From Brevibacillus fulvus (lineage in GTDB: Bacteria > Bacillota > Bacilli > Brevibacillales > Brevibacillaceae), in NCBI RefSeq assembly GCF_016908525.1, contig NZ_JAFBEB010000006.1, forward strand, positions 62,001-126,000: a stretch of 64,000 bases of DNA, in the 5' to 3' direction. A program made the translations under genes and the position numbers. Below the pieces are notes generated by a model. That model was not told the DNA's origin. It worked only from the letters and a program-made list of their open reading frames with translations, and did no database searches. This document shows, one piece after another, positions 35,277-45,103 of the stretch; positions within the stretch are counted from its first letter, which is position 1, and each line of letters opens with the position of its first letter.

Positions 35277-35579
35277 ATGAAATGTAAAATTACGCGGAAT
35301 GCCGCCAAACAACTATCCGAGATTTTGGCTCAAGAAGAAGACAAGGAATTGAAATTACGTATCTACGTTGCCCATAAACACGGTGATCACGCACATTACG
35401 GCCTTGCCTTGGACAAGCCGACGGAAGATGACGTCGTTGTCTCCACTGACAAAGACATTGACGTGATTTTGGAAAAAGACGAAGAACTGCTGGATGGGGT
35501 CATTGTCGATTATCTCTATGTGCCACAAGAAGGCTATGTCATTACCAATCCTTCCAAAGGAAATGACGGCAATCACTGA
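35277..35579 (+). CDS. HesB/IscA-fold protein with His in place of cluster cysteines
   Basis: A 100-residue protein with the A-type carrier fold pattern: CKITRNAAKQLSEILAQE, LKLRIYV, YGLALDKPTEDDVV, GVIVDYLYVPQEGYVITNPS. In true carriers the loop before YGLALD carries a cysteine and the C-terminus a CxC. Here the loop is HKHGDHAH and the tail is KGNDGNH, with no cysteines at these places. It may bind a metal through histidines or have a structural role. ATG 35277 follows GTAGGA. It is monocistronic. Confidence 0.75.
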   Translation: MKCKITRNAAKQLSEILAQEEDKELKLRIYVAHKHGDHAHYGLALDKPTEDDVVVSTDKDIDVILEKDEELLDGVIVDYLYVPQEGYVITNPSKGNDGNH

Positions 35580-35611
35580 TCGGTTCGCCGTTCCGCCAAA
35601 GACAAGAACGC

Positions 35612-35650
35612 AAAAAAAAGCGTGGGAGCCTGTTCTCTCACGCTTTTTTC
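35612..35650. terminator. Bidirectional terminator
   Basis: AAAAAGCGTGGGAG pairs with CTCTCACGCTTTTT (one wobble) around a short loop, with A and T runs. It overlaps the last codons of helD. Confidence 0.85.
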
Positions 35651-37893
35651 CGTGTGCCTTCACTTTCCAAAGACAACCCTTGCAACAGCGGACTCAACCG
35701 ACCTGCTATACAGGTGATCAGCAAGCGATGAACGGGGCGTGTCATTGCCACGTATAGCAGCTTGGCGTCCAGATCATGGAGTCCATAATGCTCATCATCG
35801 ACGTCAAGCAAAATGACTGCGTCAAACTGTAGCCCTTTCGTCAAATAGGCTGGCATGATCATCAAGCCGCCTTCGTAATGCGTATCTTTATGACTGAGCA
35901 GCGTCAAGTCAGGCAGCATGCTGATCAGCGCTTTATGCGCTTTTTTGCTCTCCTCCATCGATTTGCCCACGATGGCGATCGTTTGCAGCCCTTCTCCGCG
36001 CAAACGATTGACCTGCTCGCCAATCTCTTGCCACAGCGCTTCTTTTGTCGCCTGCTGCAAGAGCAACGGCTGCTCCCCATGCCGCAAGACCGGTTTGGCC
36101 ATCACCAGCTCCGGCAGTTTAATTTTCTCGAGGACGTGATTGGCACAGCGCATAATCTCCACCGTCGACCGATAGCTTTGCTCCAGTTTGTAAAAAGCCG
36201 CCCGCGGTTCCGCAAACACATCCTGCAGCAACTCATCCCAGTCATGCAGGCCGCGGTAAGCATGAATCCCTTGCGCAATATCACCGACAATCGTGACCGA
36301 ATGGCGTTTGGCCATCATCGCGACCAGCATGATCTCCATCGCGCTCAAGTCTTGCGCTTCATCGATAACAGCGTGATCAAACTGCGCGGCTGTATCCAAG
36401 CCTTCAATCAGCTGCCGCAAATAAAGCAGCGCCGCCAAATCTTCCGGTTCAATCCGTTCCTTGCCCATGATCTCCGCATTTGACTCACAAACATCGCGGA
36501 TCGTTTCATCGTCGATGCTGGTTGGAGCGAGTTTGCGAAGCAGCTCCGGTTCGGTCATGATCTGCCGATACAAGGGAAACACATCGAGCTGCGGCCAATC
36601 CGCCATGTATTTGGCCAAAACTTGTTCAATCAGTTTTTCAAACTTGGCTAATCCCTGTTTGTCCAAATCGATTTTCCGCTCGCGCAAATGACTGAACAGA
36701 AGTTTGTTCATTTCCTGCTTCAACTGTTTTCGCATCGCTTCCAGCCGACTGTTATAGGGCAGATGTTTCAGTTGTTCGGTAAAAATTTCCCGGATCTGAC
36801 CGCCTTCAATCGTGAACACCTGATTGGTTCGTGAATAAATAAAACTGAGTTTTTTATACGGGATCTGTTTTTCCAACACATCTTGCAAATAATGGTCCAA
36901 TGTTTGCTTGCAGGCAAACGATCCTTTGAAATGGAGACGCCGCCAAGCGATCGTACGCTCCCGTTCCGATTTGCCCGGCTCAAAAAAGAGCTGCAGCGGT
37001 TTTTGCGGATCGAGAATCCGCCAGCCTTTGGGCAAAATCGGTCTGACCAGCCGGGCAGCCCACTCGGCAAACGTCGATTGCTGCACATCCTCCACACCGA
37101 GTTCCGGCAAAACATCAGAGATATAATTCAGAAAAAGACGGTTCGGTGCAAAAACCATAAACCGTTTGGACGCCAACGTATCCTGGTAATTGTAAATCAG
37201 GTAGGAAAGCCGATGCAGCGCAATCGTCGTTTTGCCGCTCCCGGCAACTCCCTGGACGACCAATGGCTTATCTTTCTCCGCGCGGATAATTTCATTTTGT
37301 TCCGCCTGGATGGTGGCAACAATATCTTTTAAACGGCTGTCATTGGTCTGATTTAAGCTGGAGGCCAAAAATTCATCGATAAAACCTTCATGGAGGAATT
37401 CGTCAGGCTGACCGACTTCCCGGTCGATCGTCTCTTTAAGCGCACCATCATAAATCCCGGTAATTTGCCCGTTCTCGATGGCAAAATTGCGCTTCAACTT
37501 TACTTCTCCTCTGACGATTCCCCTGGCCGTTCGATAAAAGGCATCTTTGCTTTCCCCGCTGTAAAACAGGCTGGCAATCGGCGCTCTCCAGTCAACGACG
37601 ACCGTATCAAACGTATCGCTGCGCACAATTCCCCGCTTGCCGATATACACACTGTCCAACTCATAGGTTTCGTCTTTCAGAAAATCAATTCGTCCGAAGT
37701 ATGGCTTCTCTCTGCCGTGATCCTCCAAATACTGCAGGTCTTTGACTTTTTTGTAGTTGACCACCTGTTTGACATAATCATCGGTCACTTGGCCAATATC
37801 TTCACGGAGCAGGTCAATTTCCTTGTCAACGACATGCAACGTTTCTTCCAGTTTCTTTTGTTCGGCCTCATATGCATGATGCTTCACCGCCAC
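35638..37893 (-). CDS. helD: HelD-type RNA polymerase recycling ATPase (UvrD/Rep superfamily 1)
   Basis: 751 residues. The N-terminal coiled-coil arm (AYEAEQKKLEETLHVVDKEIDLL) inserts into RNA polymerase in known HelD proteins. A linker domain carries PYFGRIDF and VVVDWRAPIASLFY. The helicase core has Walker A VAGSGKTTIALHRLSYL, motif II HAVIDEAQDLS, a motif III-like segment TIVGDIAQGIHAYRG, and C-terminal motifs TYLTKGLQFDAVILLD-like and VAMTRPVHRLL. HelD strips RNA polymerase from stalled complexes. GTG 37893 follows GGGGGA; the long upstream frame overlaps crcB and is rejected. Confidence 0.92.
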   Translation of the reverse strand: MAVKHHAYEAEQKKLEETLHVVDKEIDLLREDIGQVTDDYVKQVVNYKKVKDLQYLEDHGREKPYFGRIDFLKDETYELDSVYIGKRGIVRSDTFDTVVVDWRAPIASLFYSGESKDAFYRTARGIVRGEVKLKRNFAIENGQITGIYDGALKETIDREVGQPDEFLHEGFIDEFLASSLNQTNDSRLKDIVATIQAEQNEIIRAEKDKPLVVQGVAGSGKTTIALHRLSYLIYNYQDTLASKRFMVFAPNRLFLNYISDVLPELGVEDVQQSTFAEWAARLVRPILPKGWRILDPQKPLQLFFEPGKSERERTIAWRRLHFKGSFACKQTLDHYLQDVLEKQIPYKKLSFIYSRTNQVFTIEGGQIREIFTEQLKHLPYNSRLEAMRKQLKQEMNKLLFSHLRERKIDLDKQGLAKFEKLIEQVLAKYMADWPQLDVFPLYRQIMTEPELLRKLAPTSIDDETIRDVCESNAEIMGKERIEPEDLAALLYLRQLIEGLDTAAQFDHAVIDEAQDLSAMEIMLVAMMAKRHSVTIVGDIAQGIHAYRGLHDWDELLQDVFAEPRAAFYKLEQSYRSTVEIMRCANHVLEKIKLPELVMAKPVLRHGEQPLLLQQATKEALWQEIGEQVNRLRGEGLQTIAIVGKSMEESKKAHKALISMLPDLTLLSHKDTHYEGGLMIMPAYLTKGLQFDAVILLDVDDEHYGLHDLDAKLLYVAMTRPVHRLLITCIAGRLSPLLQGLSLESEGTRKKA

Positions 37894-37961
37894 AGCGCGT
37901 CCCCCTTTCACAGGAGTATTTGATTTGCCGTTTCGCTCAACCGCATCGCAACGACATTCTC

Positions 37962-38342
37962 TTATCCTTGCGCGAACATTTGACGCGCTAACCATATGCC
38001 TAGCCAGGCCGCCGCCAATCCGAGCGCTACACTGCTGACAAGATACAGCAGTCCCCGCAGCCATTGCCCTTGCAGGATATAGGTTGTTGCTTCCAATGAT
38101 AAAGTAGAAAAAGTCGTGAAACCGCCGAGCATCCCTGTTGTCAGCAGCAAATACAACTGGGGTGACCAACTCCCCTGCTCTTTGCCAATGACCATAAAAA
38201 AGCCGATCAAAAAGGAGCCGAGCACGTTGACGATCCATGTTCCCCAGGGCCATGCCGGCTGATTTGCCAGCAGACCCAACCCGTAACGCAGCACAGAACC
38301 AATCGCTCCGCCCGCCGCCACTGCCAACCAAGCCATTCTCAT
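37962..38342 (-). CDS. crcB: Fluoride ion channel CrcB/Fluc
   Basis: A 126-residue protein with four hydrophobic helices and the hallmark GMLGGFTTFSTLSLE, plus the N-terminal GGAIGSVLRYGLG and TWIVNVLGSFLIGF. Fluc proteins export fluoride as dual-topology dimers. A single gene is present, so a homodimer is expected unless a second copy lies elsewhere. No convincing fluoride riboswitch precedes it. AAAGGAGAGG lies directly before ATG 38342. Confidence 0.92.
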   Translation of the reverse strand: MRMAWLAVAAGGAIGSVLRYGLGLLANQPAWPWGTWIVNVLGSFLIGFFMVIGKEQGSWSPQLYLLLTTGMLGGFTTFSTLSLEATTYILQGQWLRGLLYLVSSVALGLAAAWLGIWLARQMFAQG

Positions 38343-38507
38343 CCTCTCCTTTTGCCGATCAGGCTTGTACAGCCACCTTTCGCTTAAATGGCTGTTCCGC
38401 TGCCTCTATTACGAATCGAATACCATGACCTTCCATATTTTAAGGGATCGCCGTTGATTGTTCAACCGGTTCCCACTTGGAAGCTGGGCACCGGCTCATG
38501 CCCGCAA

Positions 38508-38566
38508 ATAAAAAAACCATAACGCATTCGTTGCTCCCGCTGACCGGAGGAAACGGATGGTTATGG
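38508..38566 (-). terminator. Terminator of the acidic protein gene
   Basis: On the minus strand CCATAAC pairs with GTTATGG, with further inner pairing (CCGTT with AACGA region), followed by seven T. Confidence 0.7.
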
Positions 38567-38578
38567 ACGACAAGCATT

Positions 38579-38815
38579 TTATTCAGTTTGGTTCTTTTCA
38601 GTTCCAGCCTGCAGTGAATCAAGAAAGGCGTCTACGGAATCATCCAGCAAACGTTCCCGCCGGGGGTCTTCATTCACGTCGCTGTCTACTTCCAGATCCC
38701 CTTGATTGGTCTCATATGTATCTTCCGCTTGTTCGGTAATATACGGCGTATCCATATTTTGTTTGGTGGTAAACAGACGGAGCGGGATGTTTTCTCTATC
38801 CTGTTTCTCGTTCAT
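38579..38815 (-). CDS. Acidic 78-residue protein of unknown function
   Basis: Hydrophilic and acidic. The sequence contains NIPLRLFTTKQNMDTPYITE, then an Asp/Glu-rich stretch (GDLEVDSDVNEDPRRERLLDD) and a helix DAFLDSLQAGTE. It is likely disordered in the middle. There are no cysteines and no membrane segment. ATG 38815 follows CAGGGGGAC, a good site. No partner genes or family were recognised. Confidence 0.6.
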   Translation of the reverse strand: MNEKQDRENIPLRLFTTKQNMDTPYITEQAEDTYETNQGDLEVDSDVNEDPRRERLLDDSVDAFLDSLQAGTEKNQTE

Positions 38816-38905
38816 GGTGTCCCCCTGTTACGGACAAAGTGTCCTGCATTTGATCCGATATCCCTATTGTGCAGCAATTTGACAAATTTATGTGTATGGG
38901 ATGAG

Positions 38906-38950
38906 ACCGAACGCCTGAATATATGCAATCCAGGCGTTCTTCCTTTTTTT

Positions 38951-38951
<1 letters not shown>
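38906..38951 (+). terminator. Plus-strand terminator-like hairpin beside the truncated monooxygenase
   Basis: GAACGCCTG pairs with CAGGCGTTC around a 13-nt loop, followed by TTCC and eight T on the plus strand. No plus-strand gene precedes it, so it may be a remnant from a deleted neighbour. On the minus strand it lies just after the monooxygenase stop without a U run. Confidence 0.5.
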
Positions 38952-40562
<1,611 letters not shown>

Positions 40563-40592
40563 AACCATCTTCCTTTCGTTGCCTAATTTTTT

Positions 40593-40611
40593 CCTGCTTC
40601 AGTAAAGCAGG
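40593..40611. promoter_or_regulatory. Inverted repeat between the hydrolase and LuxR-type genes
   Basis: CCTGCTT and AAGCAGG flank CAGTA as a perfect 7-5-7 repeat, 31 nt upstream of the hydrolase start and about 90 nt upstream of the regulator. It is a candidate operator for that regulator. Confidence 0.4.
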
Positions 40612-40697
40612 TTTGATGTTTTCAGCATATAATTTTTTAAGTCTTTTGCGTATTCCGCATTTCGTCGGCGTACGCTCCTACAAAAGGAGGTAGTCGG

Positions 40698-41393
40698 GTG
40701 ACCTCTCCGTACACCATCCAACAGCACATCGGCAAAATTGAAAACAGTCCCAGTCACGAAGACTTGTTGTACAATATTCTCGCAGTCTATATGGAGCTTT
40801 TTCCGGTCTCCAATTCACTCTTGTTTCGTTTTTCTCCTTTAGGCTATTTAGGCGAAGGGATTATCTCCTTAACCGCTTCCGGATTGGTATGTATTGGAGA
40901 CATCCGCGATGATATCCGGACGCTCCCGATCATTTTCAGCGCCATTCTCGAGCGGAAGGCGAAATATTGCAGCGCGATTGACTCATTCCGGCAAACCAGC
41001 AGTAAATATGTATTGTCCTCCTCGATTAATTCACTTATCGTCGTGCCGATTTGCTCCGAATCTTTTGTAAGCGGATACATTATCAGTACGGAAGTTCCAA
41101 AGAACGCCGCTTTTGATGAACGATTGGTCAATGCTCTGACTCATTACGGCCAACTCGTCGGGAAAGCATTGGAAAAAACAAAGGGCGCGATGGATTCACA
41201 ACATTTAAGCAAGCGGGAACTGGAGGTGATGAAAAAAGTTGCCTGGGGGGAAAGTACCAAGGAAATGGCCCAGTCGATGCATCTCAGTGAGGTGACGGTT
41301 AAACAGTACGTCAACTCAGCGATCAAAAAACTGAATGCGAAAAATCGTTCGCACGCCGTCGCCGAGCTTTTCCGCAAGGGGATTCTCCATTGA
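40698..41393 (+). CDS. LuxR-family transcriptional regulator with GAF-like sensor
   Basis: 231 residues. The N-terminal 160 residues look like a GAF-type ligand domain (LLYNILAVYMELFPVSNSLLFRF, then SLIVVPICSESFVSGYIIS). The C-terminal 62 residues form a LuxR helix-turn-helix: LSKRELEVMKKVAWGEST, MAQSMHLSEVTVKQYVNSA, IKKLNAKNRSHAVAEL. It is divergent from the hydrolase gene and probably controls it. GTG 40698 follows a near-perfect AAAGGAGGT. Confidence 0.85.
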   Translation: MTSPYTIQQHIGKIENSPSHEDLLYNILAVYMELFPVSNSLLFRFSPLGYLGEGIISLTASGLVCIGDIRDDIRTLPIIFSAILERKAKYCSAIDSFRQTSSKYVLSSSINSLIVVPICSESFVSGYIISTEVPKNAAFDERLVNALTHYGQLVGKALEKTKGAMDSQHLSKRELEVMKKVAWGESTKEMAQSMHLSEVTVKQYVNSAIKKLNAKNRSHAVAELFRKGILH

Positions 41394-41481
41394 CAAAGGG
41401 GACCAGCACATTGCGCTTTGGCGCGGATGAGGGTAACGCTCCGGGAGGTGATCAGGGCGAAACAGCCGACTCTTTACATAC

Positions 41482-41507
41482 AAAAAGAGGCGCCCAAGGC
41501 ACCTCTT
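41482..41507 (-). terminator. Terminator of ynzC
   Basis: AAGAGGTGCC pairs with GGCGCCTCTT (one wobble) around a 3-nt loop on the minus strand, then five T. Confidence 0.85.
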
Positions 41508-41534
41508 CTAACGAACTATTAACAGTAAGCTATA

Positions 41535-41732
41535 TTAGTGTTTCGGACCGTTATCCTCAAGGTCTTCCACATACTGAATCGAATCAAGACTCGCCTTCAA
41601 CGATGCCTTCATTGCATCGATATATTTACGACGAAGCAGCTGTTGCTCAGCTTTTTCTTCCTCGCTTAAACCGACACCCTTGCTTTTCTTGGCCAGCTCA
41701 TTTATCCGTTTGATTTCCGCTTCCGTTACCAA
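41535..41732 (-). CDS. ynzC: DUF896 family protein YnzC
   Basis: 65 residues with the DUF896 (UPF0291) pattern IKRINELAKKSKGVGLSEEEKAEQ, then LLRRKYIDAMKASLKASLDSIQ. The B. subtilis homologue belongs to the LexA-controlled yneA-yneB-ynzC operon, and here it lies 64 nt after yneA on the same strand; yneB is absent. TTG 41732 is behind GAGGAGG. The function is unknown, but SOS induction through the yneA promoter is expected. Confidence 0.85.
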   Translation of the reverse strand: MVTEAEIKRINELAKKSKGVGLSEEEKAEQQLLRRKYIDAMKASLKASLDSIQYVEDLEDNGPKH

Positions 41733-41796
41733 AAAATGACCTCCTCTCTAACATAGCCTTGATTATACCATAAGGCGCTGTCAGACGGACAGACTT

Positions 41797-42150
41797 TCAC
41801 TCCAATGGAATTTTGATCGTTTGTCCCGGATAAATCAAAGGATCTTTCAGCTGGTTGAGCTCCTGAATCTCCACTATCAGATCGCGGAGATCGATTACTC
41901 CGTCAGGACGGTGGCTGGCTGCCAGCTTCCATAACGTATCGCCCGCCTGAACGGTCACTTCTGCTACTCGTCCCGGCTCCGTCCCTTCGGCTGCGAATAC
42001 GATATCGGTTAACACATAAAAAAACAAAGAGCTGGCCAACAAAAGTAACAGAGCGAAACCTCTCGTAATCCCGACCCGTCCGGATCGCTTGCGCGGCTGT
42101 ACCGATTGCTGAGAGTAGCGTCTTGCTGTATGTAAAAAGTTCGCTGTCAT
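41797..42150 (-). CDS. yneA: LysM-domain cell division suppressor YneA
   Basis: A 117-residue protein. A basic N-terminus (QPRKRSGRVGITRG) and one membrane helix (FALLLLLASSLFFYVLTDIVF) precede an extracytoplasmic LysM domain (EVTVQAGDTLWKLAASH to LIYPGQTIKIPLE). YneA halts septation during the SOS response. The divergent position to lexA and the LexA box in its promoter confirm the identity. ATG 42150 follows AAGGGGGA; the open frame to 42255 runs through the promoter and is rejected. Confidence 0.9.
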   Translation of the reverse strand: MTANFLHTARRYSQQSVQPRKRSGRVGITRGFALLLLLASSLFFYVLTDIVFAAEGTEPGRVAEVTVQAGDTLWKLAASHRPDGVIDLRDLIVEIQELNQLKDPLIYPGQTIKIPLE

Positions 42151-42165
42151 TGGTAATCCCCCTTG

Positions 42166-42179
42166 CAAACATACGTTCC
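42166..42179. promoter_or_regulatory. LexA box 1
   Basis: CAAACATACGTTCC, reverse complement GGAACGTATGTTTG, matches the Gram-positive LexA (Cheo box) consensus CGAACNNNNGTTYG with one deviation. It lies just downstream of the yneA promoter. Confidence 0.7.
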
Positions 42180-42192
42180 TCTTGATGTTTTT

Positions 42193-42221
42193 ATCATAAT
42201 ACGAACGTATGTTCATGTCAA
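42193..42221 (-). promoter_or_regulatory. yneA promoter
   Basis: On the minus strand there is TTGACA, 17 nt, then TATGAT. The spacer contains LexA box 2. Confidence 0.85.
42202..42215. promoter_or_regulatory. LexA box 2
   Basis: CGAACGTATGTTCA fills the spacer of the yneA promoter, so LexA binding should block RNA polymerase. Confidence 0.88.
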
Positions 42222-42231
42222 TTCTTTTTAT

Positions 42232-42245
42232 CGAACTTATGTTTG
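42232..42245. promoter_or_regulatory. LexA box 3
   Basis: CGAACTTATGTTTG overlaps the -35 of the lexA promoter, giving autorepression. Confidence 0.82.
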
Positions 42246-42271
42246 TCGAACGCAAGATCCCATGGTATAAT
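42243..42271 (+). promoter_or_regulatory. lexA promoter
   Basis: TTGTCG, 17 nt, then a perfect TATAAT, 36 nt before lexA. Confidence 0.85.
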
Positions 42272-42306
42272 ATAGAAAATGTGTGCGAGGAGAACGAGGT
42301 GTCATT

Positions 42307-42930
42307 ATGTCTAAATTATCTAGCCGCCAACAATCCATCATTGATTTCATTCGTAAAGAAGTAAAGGACAAGGGGTATCCGCCTTCTGTGCGTGAGATCG
42401 GCGAGGCAGTCGGCCTTGCTTCCAGCTCGACGGTTCACGGGCATCTGGCTCGTCTGGAAAAAAAAGGATTGATCAGACGCGATCCAACCAAGCCGCGCGC
42501 CATCGAATTGCTGCAGCATGATGATCAAATGCAGGAAGAGTTTGAAACACCCGTAGTTCGCGTACCGGTCGTGGGGAAAGTAACCGCGGGACAACCTATC
42601 ACCGCGATTGAGCAGGTAGAAGAATATTTTCCTTTGCCGGAGAGCATCGTAAGCACGGACAAAATTTATATGCTTCGCGTCTCAGGCGACAGTATGATCG
42701 AAGCGGGAATCCTCGATGGTGACTACGTGATTGTCCGACAGCAAAGCGTCGCCAATAACGGTGATATTGTCGTGGCGATGACTGACGAGGATGAAGCGAC
42801 GGTCAAGCGGTTCTACAAGGAAAAGACTCACTTCCGGCTGCAACCGGAAAACTCCACCATGGAACCGATTATTCTCGATTCGGTCACGATTTTGGGCAAG
42901 GTCATCGGCGTTTACCGATTGATTCACTAA
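42307..42930 (+). CDS. lexA: SOS repressor LexA
   Basis: 207 residues. The N-terminal winged helix ([19 protein letters not shown], then [19 protein letters not shown]) binds the Cheo boxes. The C-terminal self-cleaving domain has the Ala94-Gly95 scissile bond in KVTAGQP, the catalytic Ser129 in VSGDSM and Lys167 in EATVKRF. ATG 42307 is preferred to the in-frame start 24 nt earlier because AACGAGGTG lies directly upstream. It is divergent from yneA. Confidence 0.97.
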   Translation: MSKLSSRQQSIIDFIRKEVKDKGYPPSVREIGEAVGLASSSTVHGHLARLEKKGLIRRDPTKPRAIELLQHDDQMQEEFETPVVRVPVVGKVTAGQPITAIEQVEEYFPLPESIVSTDKIYMLRVSGDSMIEAGILDGDYVIVRQQSVANNGDIVVAMTDEDEATVKRFYKEKTHFRLQPENSTMEPIILDSVTILGKVIGVYRLIH

Positions 42931-42934
42931 AAAC

Positions 42935-42966
42935 AAAAGGCATACCGGAAGCCCGGTATGCCTTTT
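42935..42966. terminator. Bidirectional terminator after lexA
   Basis: AAAAGGCATACCGG pairs with CCGGTATGCCTTTT around a 4-nt loop. It also serves the convergent DUF456 gene. Confidence 0.92.
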
Positions 42967-42974
42967 TTGCGCTG

Positions 42975-43460
42975 TTACATCGCGATAAAAAACCAAACAA
43001 TCATCAACAGTTGGATGGCCACTTTCACAACCGCACTGCCGAGAAAAGCAATCAGCGAGCCAACGCCTACCTTTAACGCTTTCTCAAACGGCTGCTTTTG
43101 CACCCACATCTCGATCCCGATCACAATGAGAAACGGCAGCAAGATCATCCCAAACGGCGGGAACAGGAAAATGCCAAGGATGACGCCGGCCACGGCGCCC
43201 CACGAAGATAGTCTGGAGCCGCCGTACTTCTTGACAAAATACAGGTTGGTCAAAAAATCGGCAGCGAACAACAAGATGCTAAAGATGGCCATTCCCCACC
43301 AGAACGCAGCCGGCAGACCAGCGCCCGGATCGGCCAGCGCAAAATGATATAGCAAAAAGCCGGCCCACAGCAAGATCGTATCCGGCAAAAACGGCAAAAA
43401 CACTCCCGCCAGACTTAAGAAAAACAGAGCGATGACAATACACCACAGTATAAACTCCAT
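42975..43460 (-). CDS. DUF456 family membrane protein
   Basis: A 161-residue protein with about five hydrophobic helices and the family pattern AGVFLPFLPDTILLWAGFLLYHF, FAADFLTNLYFVKKYGGSR (YGGS), AGVILGIFLFPPFGMILLPF and a C-terminal VGSLIAFLGSAVVKVAIQ. The function is unknown. It lies between lexA and glnA and shares the lexA terminator. The 260 bases upstream hold only the glnA terminator. Confidence 0.82.
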   Translation of the reverse strand: MEFILWCIVIALFFLSLAGVFLPFLPDTILLWAGFLLYHFALADPGAGLPAAFWWGMAIFSILLFAADFLTNLYFVKKYGGSRLSSWGAVAGVILGIFLFPPFGMILLPFLIVIGIEMWVQKQPFEKALKVGVGSLIAFLGSAVVKVAIQLLMIVWFFIAM

Positions 43461-43679
43461 ATCGGTTTCCCCTTTGCTGAATTCATTCCCTTTCCTTTTA
43501 CGATTGAAGCAATCGGAGGTTTCGAAACTCTCCTCAACAAAAAAACCGGTTTTTGCGGAACAAGGTCAATTTGCAGGCAGCCGTGTTTGTGTCGCATAAA
43601 GGGCCGTTAACCGCAACTTTATGCCGGAGAATTTCGTAATCTCGTTAACTTCTTTTTTCGGTTTTTCGCTGGGAACAAA

Positions 43680-43715
43680 AGAAAAACCCCTCGCGACCAT
43701 GCGGCACAAGGGGCT
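43680..43715 (-). terminator. Terminator of the glnRA operon
   Basis: On the minus strand CCCCT pairs with AGGGG around a longer, partly paired loop, followed by TTTTTC. Confidence 0.7.
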
Positions 43716-43723
43716 AACTTCGA

Positions 43724-45058
43724 TTAATAAGTATTCATATATTGCTCTCTTTCCCATTCATGGACGCGCATCCGGAACATATCCCATTCGATTTCCTTTG
43801 CATCAATGAAGTTCATCAGGGCATGTTCACCGAGCGCTTCACAGATGACCGGATCGGCTTTGAGACATTCAACCGCATCCTTTAAGGTAGCCGGCAAGTT
43901 TTCGATTCCGTTTGCTTCCCGTTCTGCATCGGACATCACGTAAATGTTGCGATCGATCGGAGCGGGCAGTTGCATTTTCTTTTTGATGCCATCCAAACCT
44001 GCTTTGAGCATTACCGCAAGCGCCAGGTACGGATTGGCTGCCGGATCGGGGCTGCGGACTTCAATCCGCGTGCTGAGGCCGCGTGAAGCGGGCACGCGAA
44101 CTAGCGGCGAACGGTTTTTGGCCGACCATGCTACATAGCACGGCGCTTCATACCCGGGCACCAATCGTTTGTAAGAGTTAACCAAAGGGTTGGTAATCGC
44201 GGTAAAATTGCGCGAATGCGCCAAGATGCCTGCTAAATAATACTTCGCGGTCTGGCTCAAGCCAAGCGGGTCCTGTTCATCGTAGAAAACATTTTTATCA
44301 CCACTGAACAGCGACTGATGTGTATGCATCCCTGAGCCGGAAACCCCAAACAACGGTTTTGGCATAAAGGTAGCGTGCAGACCATGCTGACGCGCCACTG
44401 TCTTCACGACAAGCTTGAAGGTGACAATCTGATCTGCGGCTTGCACAGCATCGGCATATTTGAAATCAATCTCATGCTGGCCCGGTGCCACTTCATGGTG
44501 CGAAGCCTCCACTTCAAAGCCCATCCGTTCCAACGTAAGCACGATGTCACGGCGGCAGTTCTCACCCAGATCCAGCGGAGCGAAATCAAAGTAGCCGCCT
44601 TGATCGTTCAGATTGAGGCTTGCTTCCCCTTTTTCATTCATTTTGAACAAGAAAAATTCCGGTTCCGGTCCGACATTAAATGAGGTAAAGCCCATCTCAT
44701 TGGCTTCTGCGACCACTTTTTTCAAGATTTGGCGCGGATCACCGCCAAAAGGTGTACCGTCCGGCATATAAATATCGCAGATCAGGCGGGCAACCTTTCC
44801 TTCTTCAGTCCCCCATGGAAATACAACCCATGTATCCAGATCAGGATACAAATACATATCGGATTCTTCGATGCGCACAAAACCCTCGATGGAGGAGCCG
44901 TCAAACATCATTTTGTTATCCAATGCTTTCGGCAACTGAGACAACGGAATCTCCAAATTTTTGATGACTCCCAGCAAATCTGTAAATTGCAGGCGAATGA
45001 ATTTGACATTTTCCTCTGTTGCCATGCGCATGATATCTTCTTTTGTATATTTGCCCAT
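43724..45058 (-). CDS. glnA: Glutamine synthetase type I
   Basis: A 444-residue GSI-alpha enzyme making glutamine from glutamate, ammonia and ATP as a dodecamer. Signature regions are [20 protein letters not shown] (N-terminal signature), the metal-ligand block [12 protein letters not shown]-binding [18 protein letters not shown] and the glutamate loop [18 protein letters not shown]-alpha enzymes of Firmicutes are regulated by feedback and by interaction with GlnR or TnrA rather than by adenylylation. It lies 45 nt after glnR. ATG 45058 follows AGGAGGGG. Confidence 0.97.
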   Translation of the reverse strand: MGKYTKEDIMRMATEENVKFIRLQFTDLLGVIKNLEIPLSQLPKALDNKMMFDGSSIEGFVRIEESDMYLYPDLDTWVVFPWGTEEGKVARLICDIYMPDGTPFGGDPRQILKKVVAEANEMGFTSFNVGPEPEFFLFKMNEKGEASLNLNDQGGYFDFAPLDLGENCRRDIVLTLERMGFEVEASHHEVAPGQHEIDFKYADAVQAADQIVTFKLVVKTVARQHGLHATFMPKPLFGVSGSGMHTHQSLFSGDKNVFYDEQDPLGLSQTAKYYLAGILAHSRNFTAITNPLVNSYKRLVPGYEAPCYVAWSAKNRSPLVRVPASRGLSTRIEVRSPDPAANPYLALAVMLKAGLDGIKKKMQLPAPIDRNIYVMSDAEREANGIENLPATLKDAVECLKADPVICEALGEHALMNFIDAKEIEWDMFRMRVHEWEREQYMNTY

Positions 45059-45071
45059 ATGCCCCTCCTAA

Positions 45072-45088
45072 TGTGAAAACAATTAACT
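45072..45088. promoter_or_regulatory. GlnR/TnrA-like box between glnR and glnA
   Basis: TGTGA-N7-TAACT matches the consensus TGTNA-N7-TNACA except for the last base. It lies directly before the glnA ribosome binding site and could be a second operator, or chance in a short AT-rich gap. Confidence 0.35.
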
Positions 45089-45103
45089 CAGGTAAATTAT
45101 CTT

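Noticed and set aside
37894-38331. N-terminal extension of HelD to 897 residues
   Set aside because: The extension overlaps crcB in another frame and lacks a ribosome binding site; GTG 37893 has a proper site and gives the usual family length.
38343-38440. Fluoride riboswitch upstream of crcB
   Set aside because: Fragments such as ATGGTATTC and GCCTGAT recall the motif, but the required first stem and the pseudoknot partner cannot be formed.
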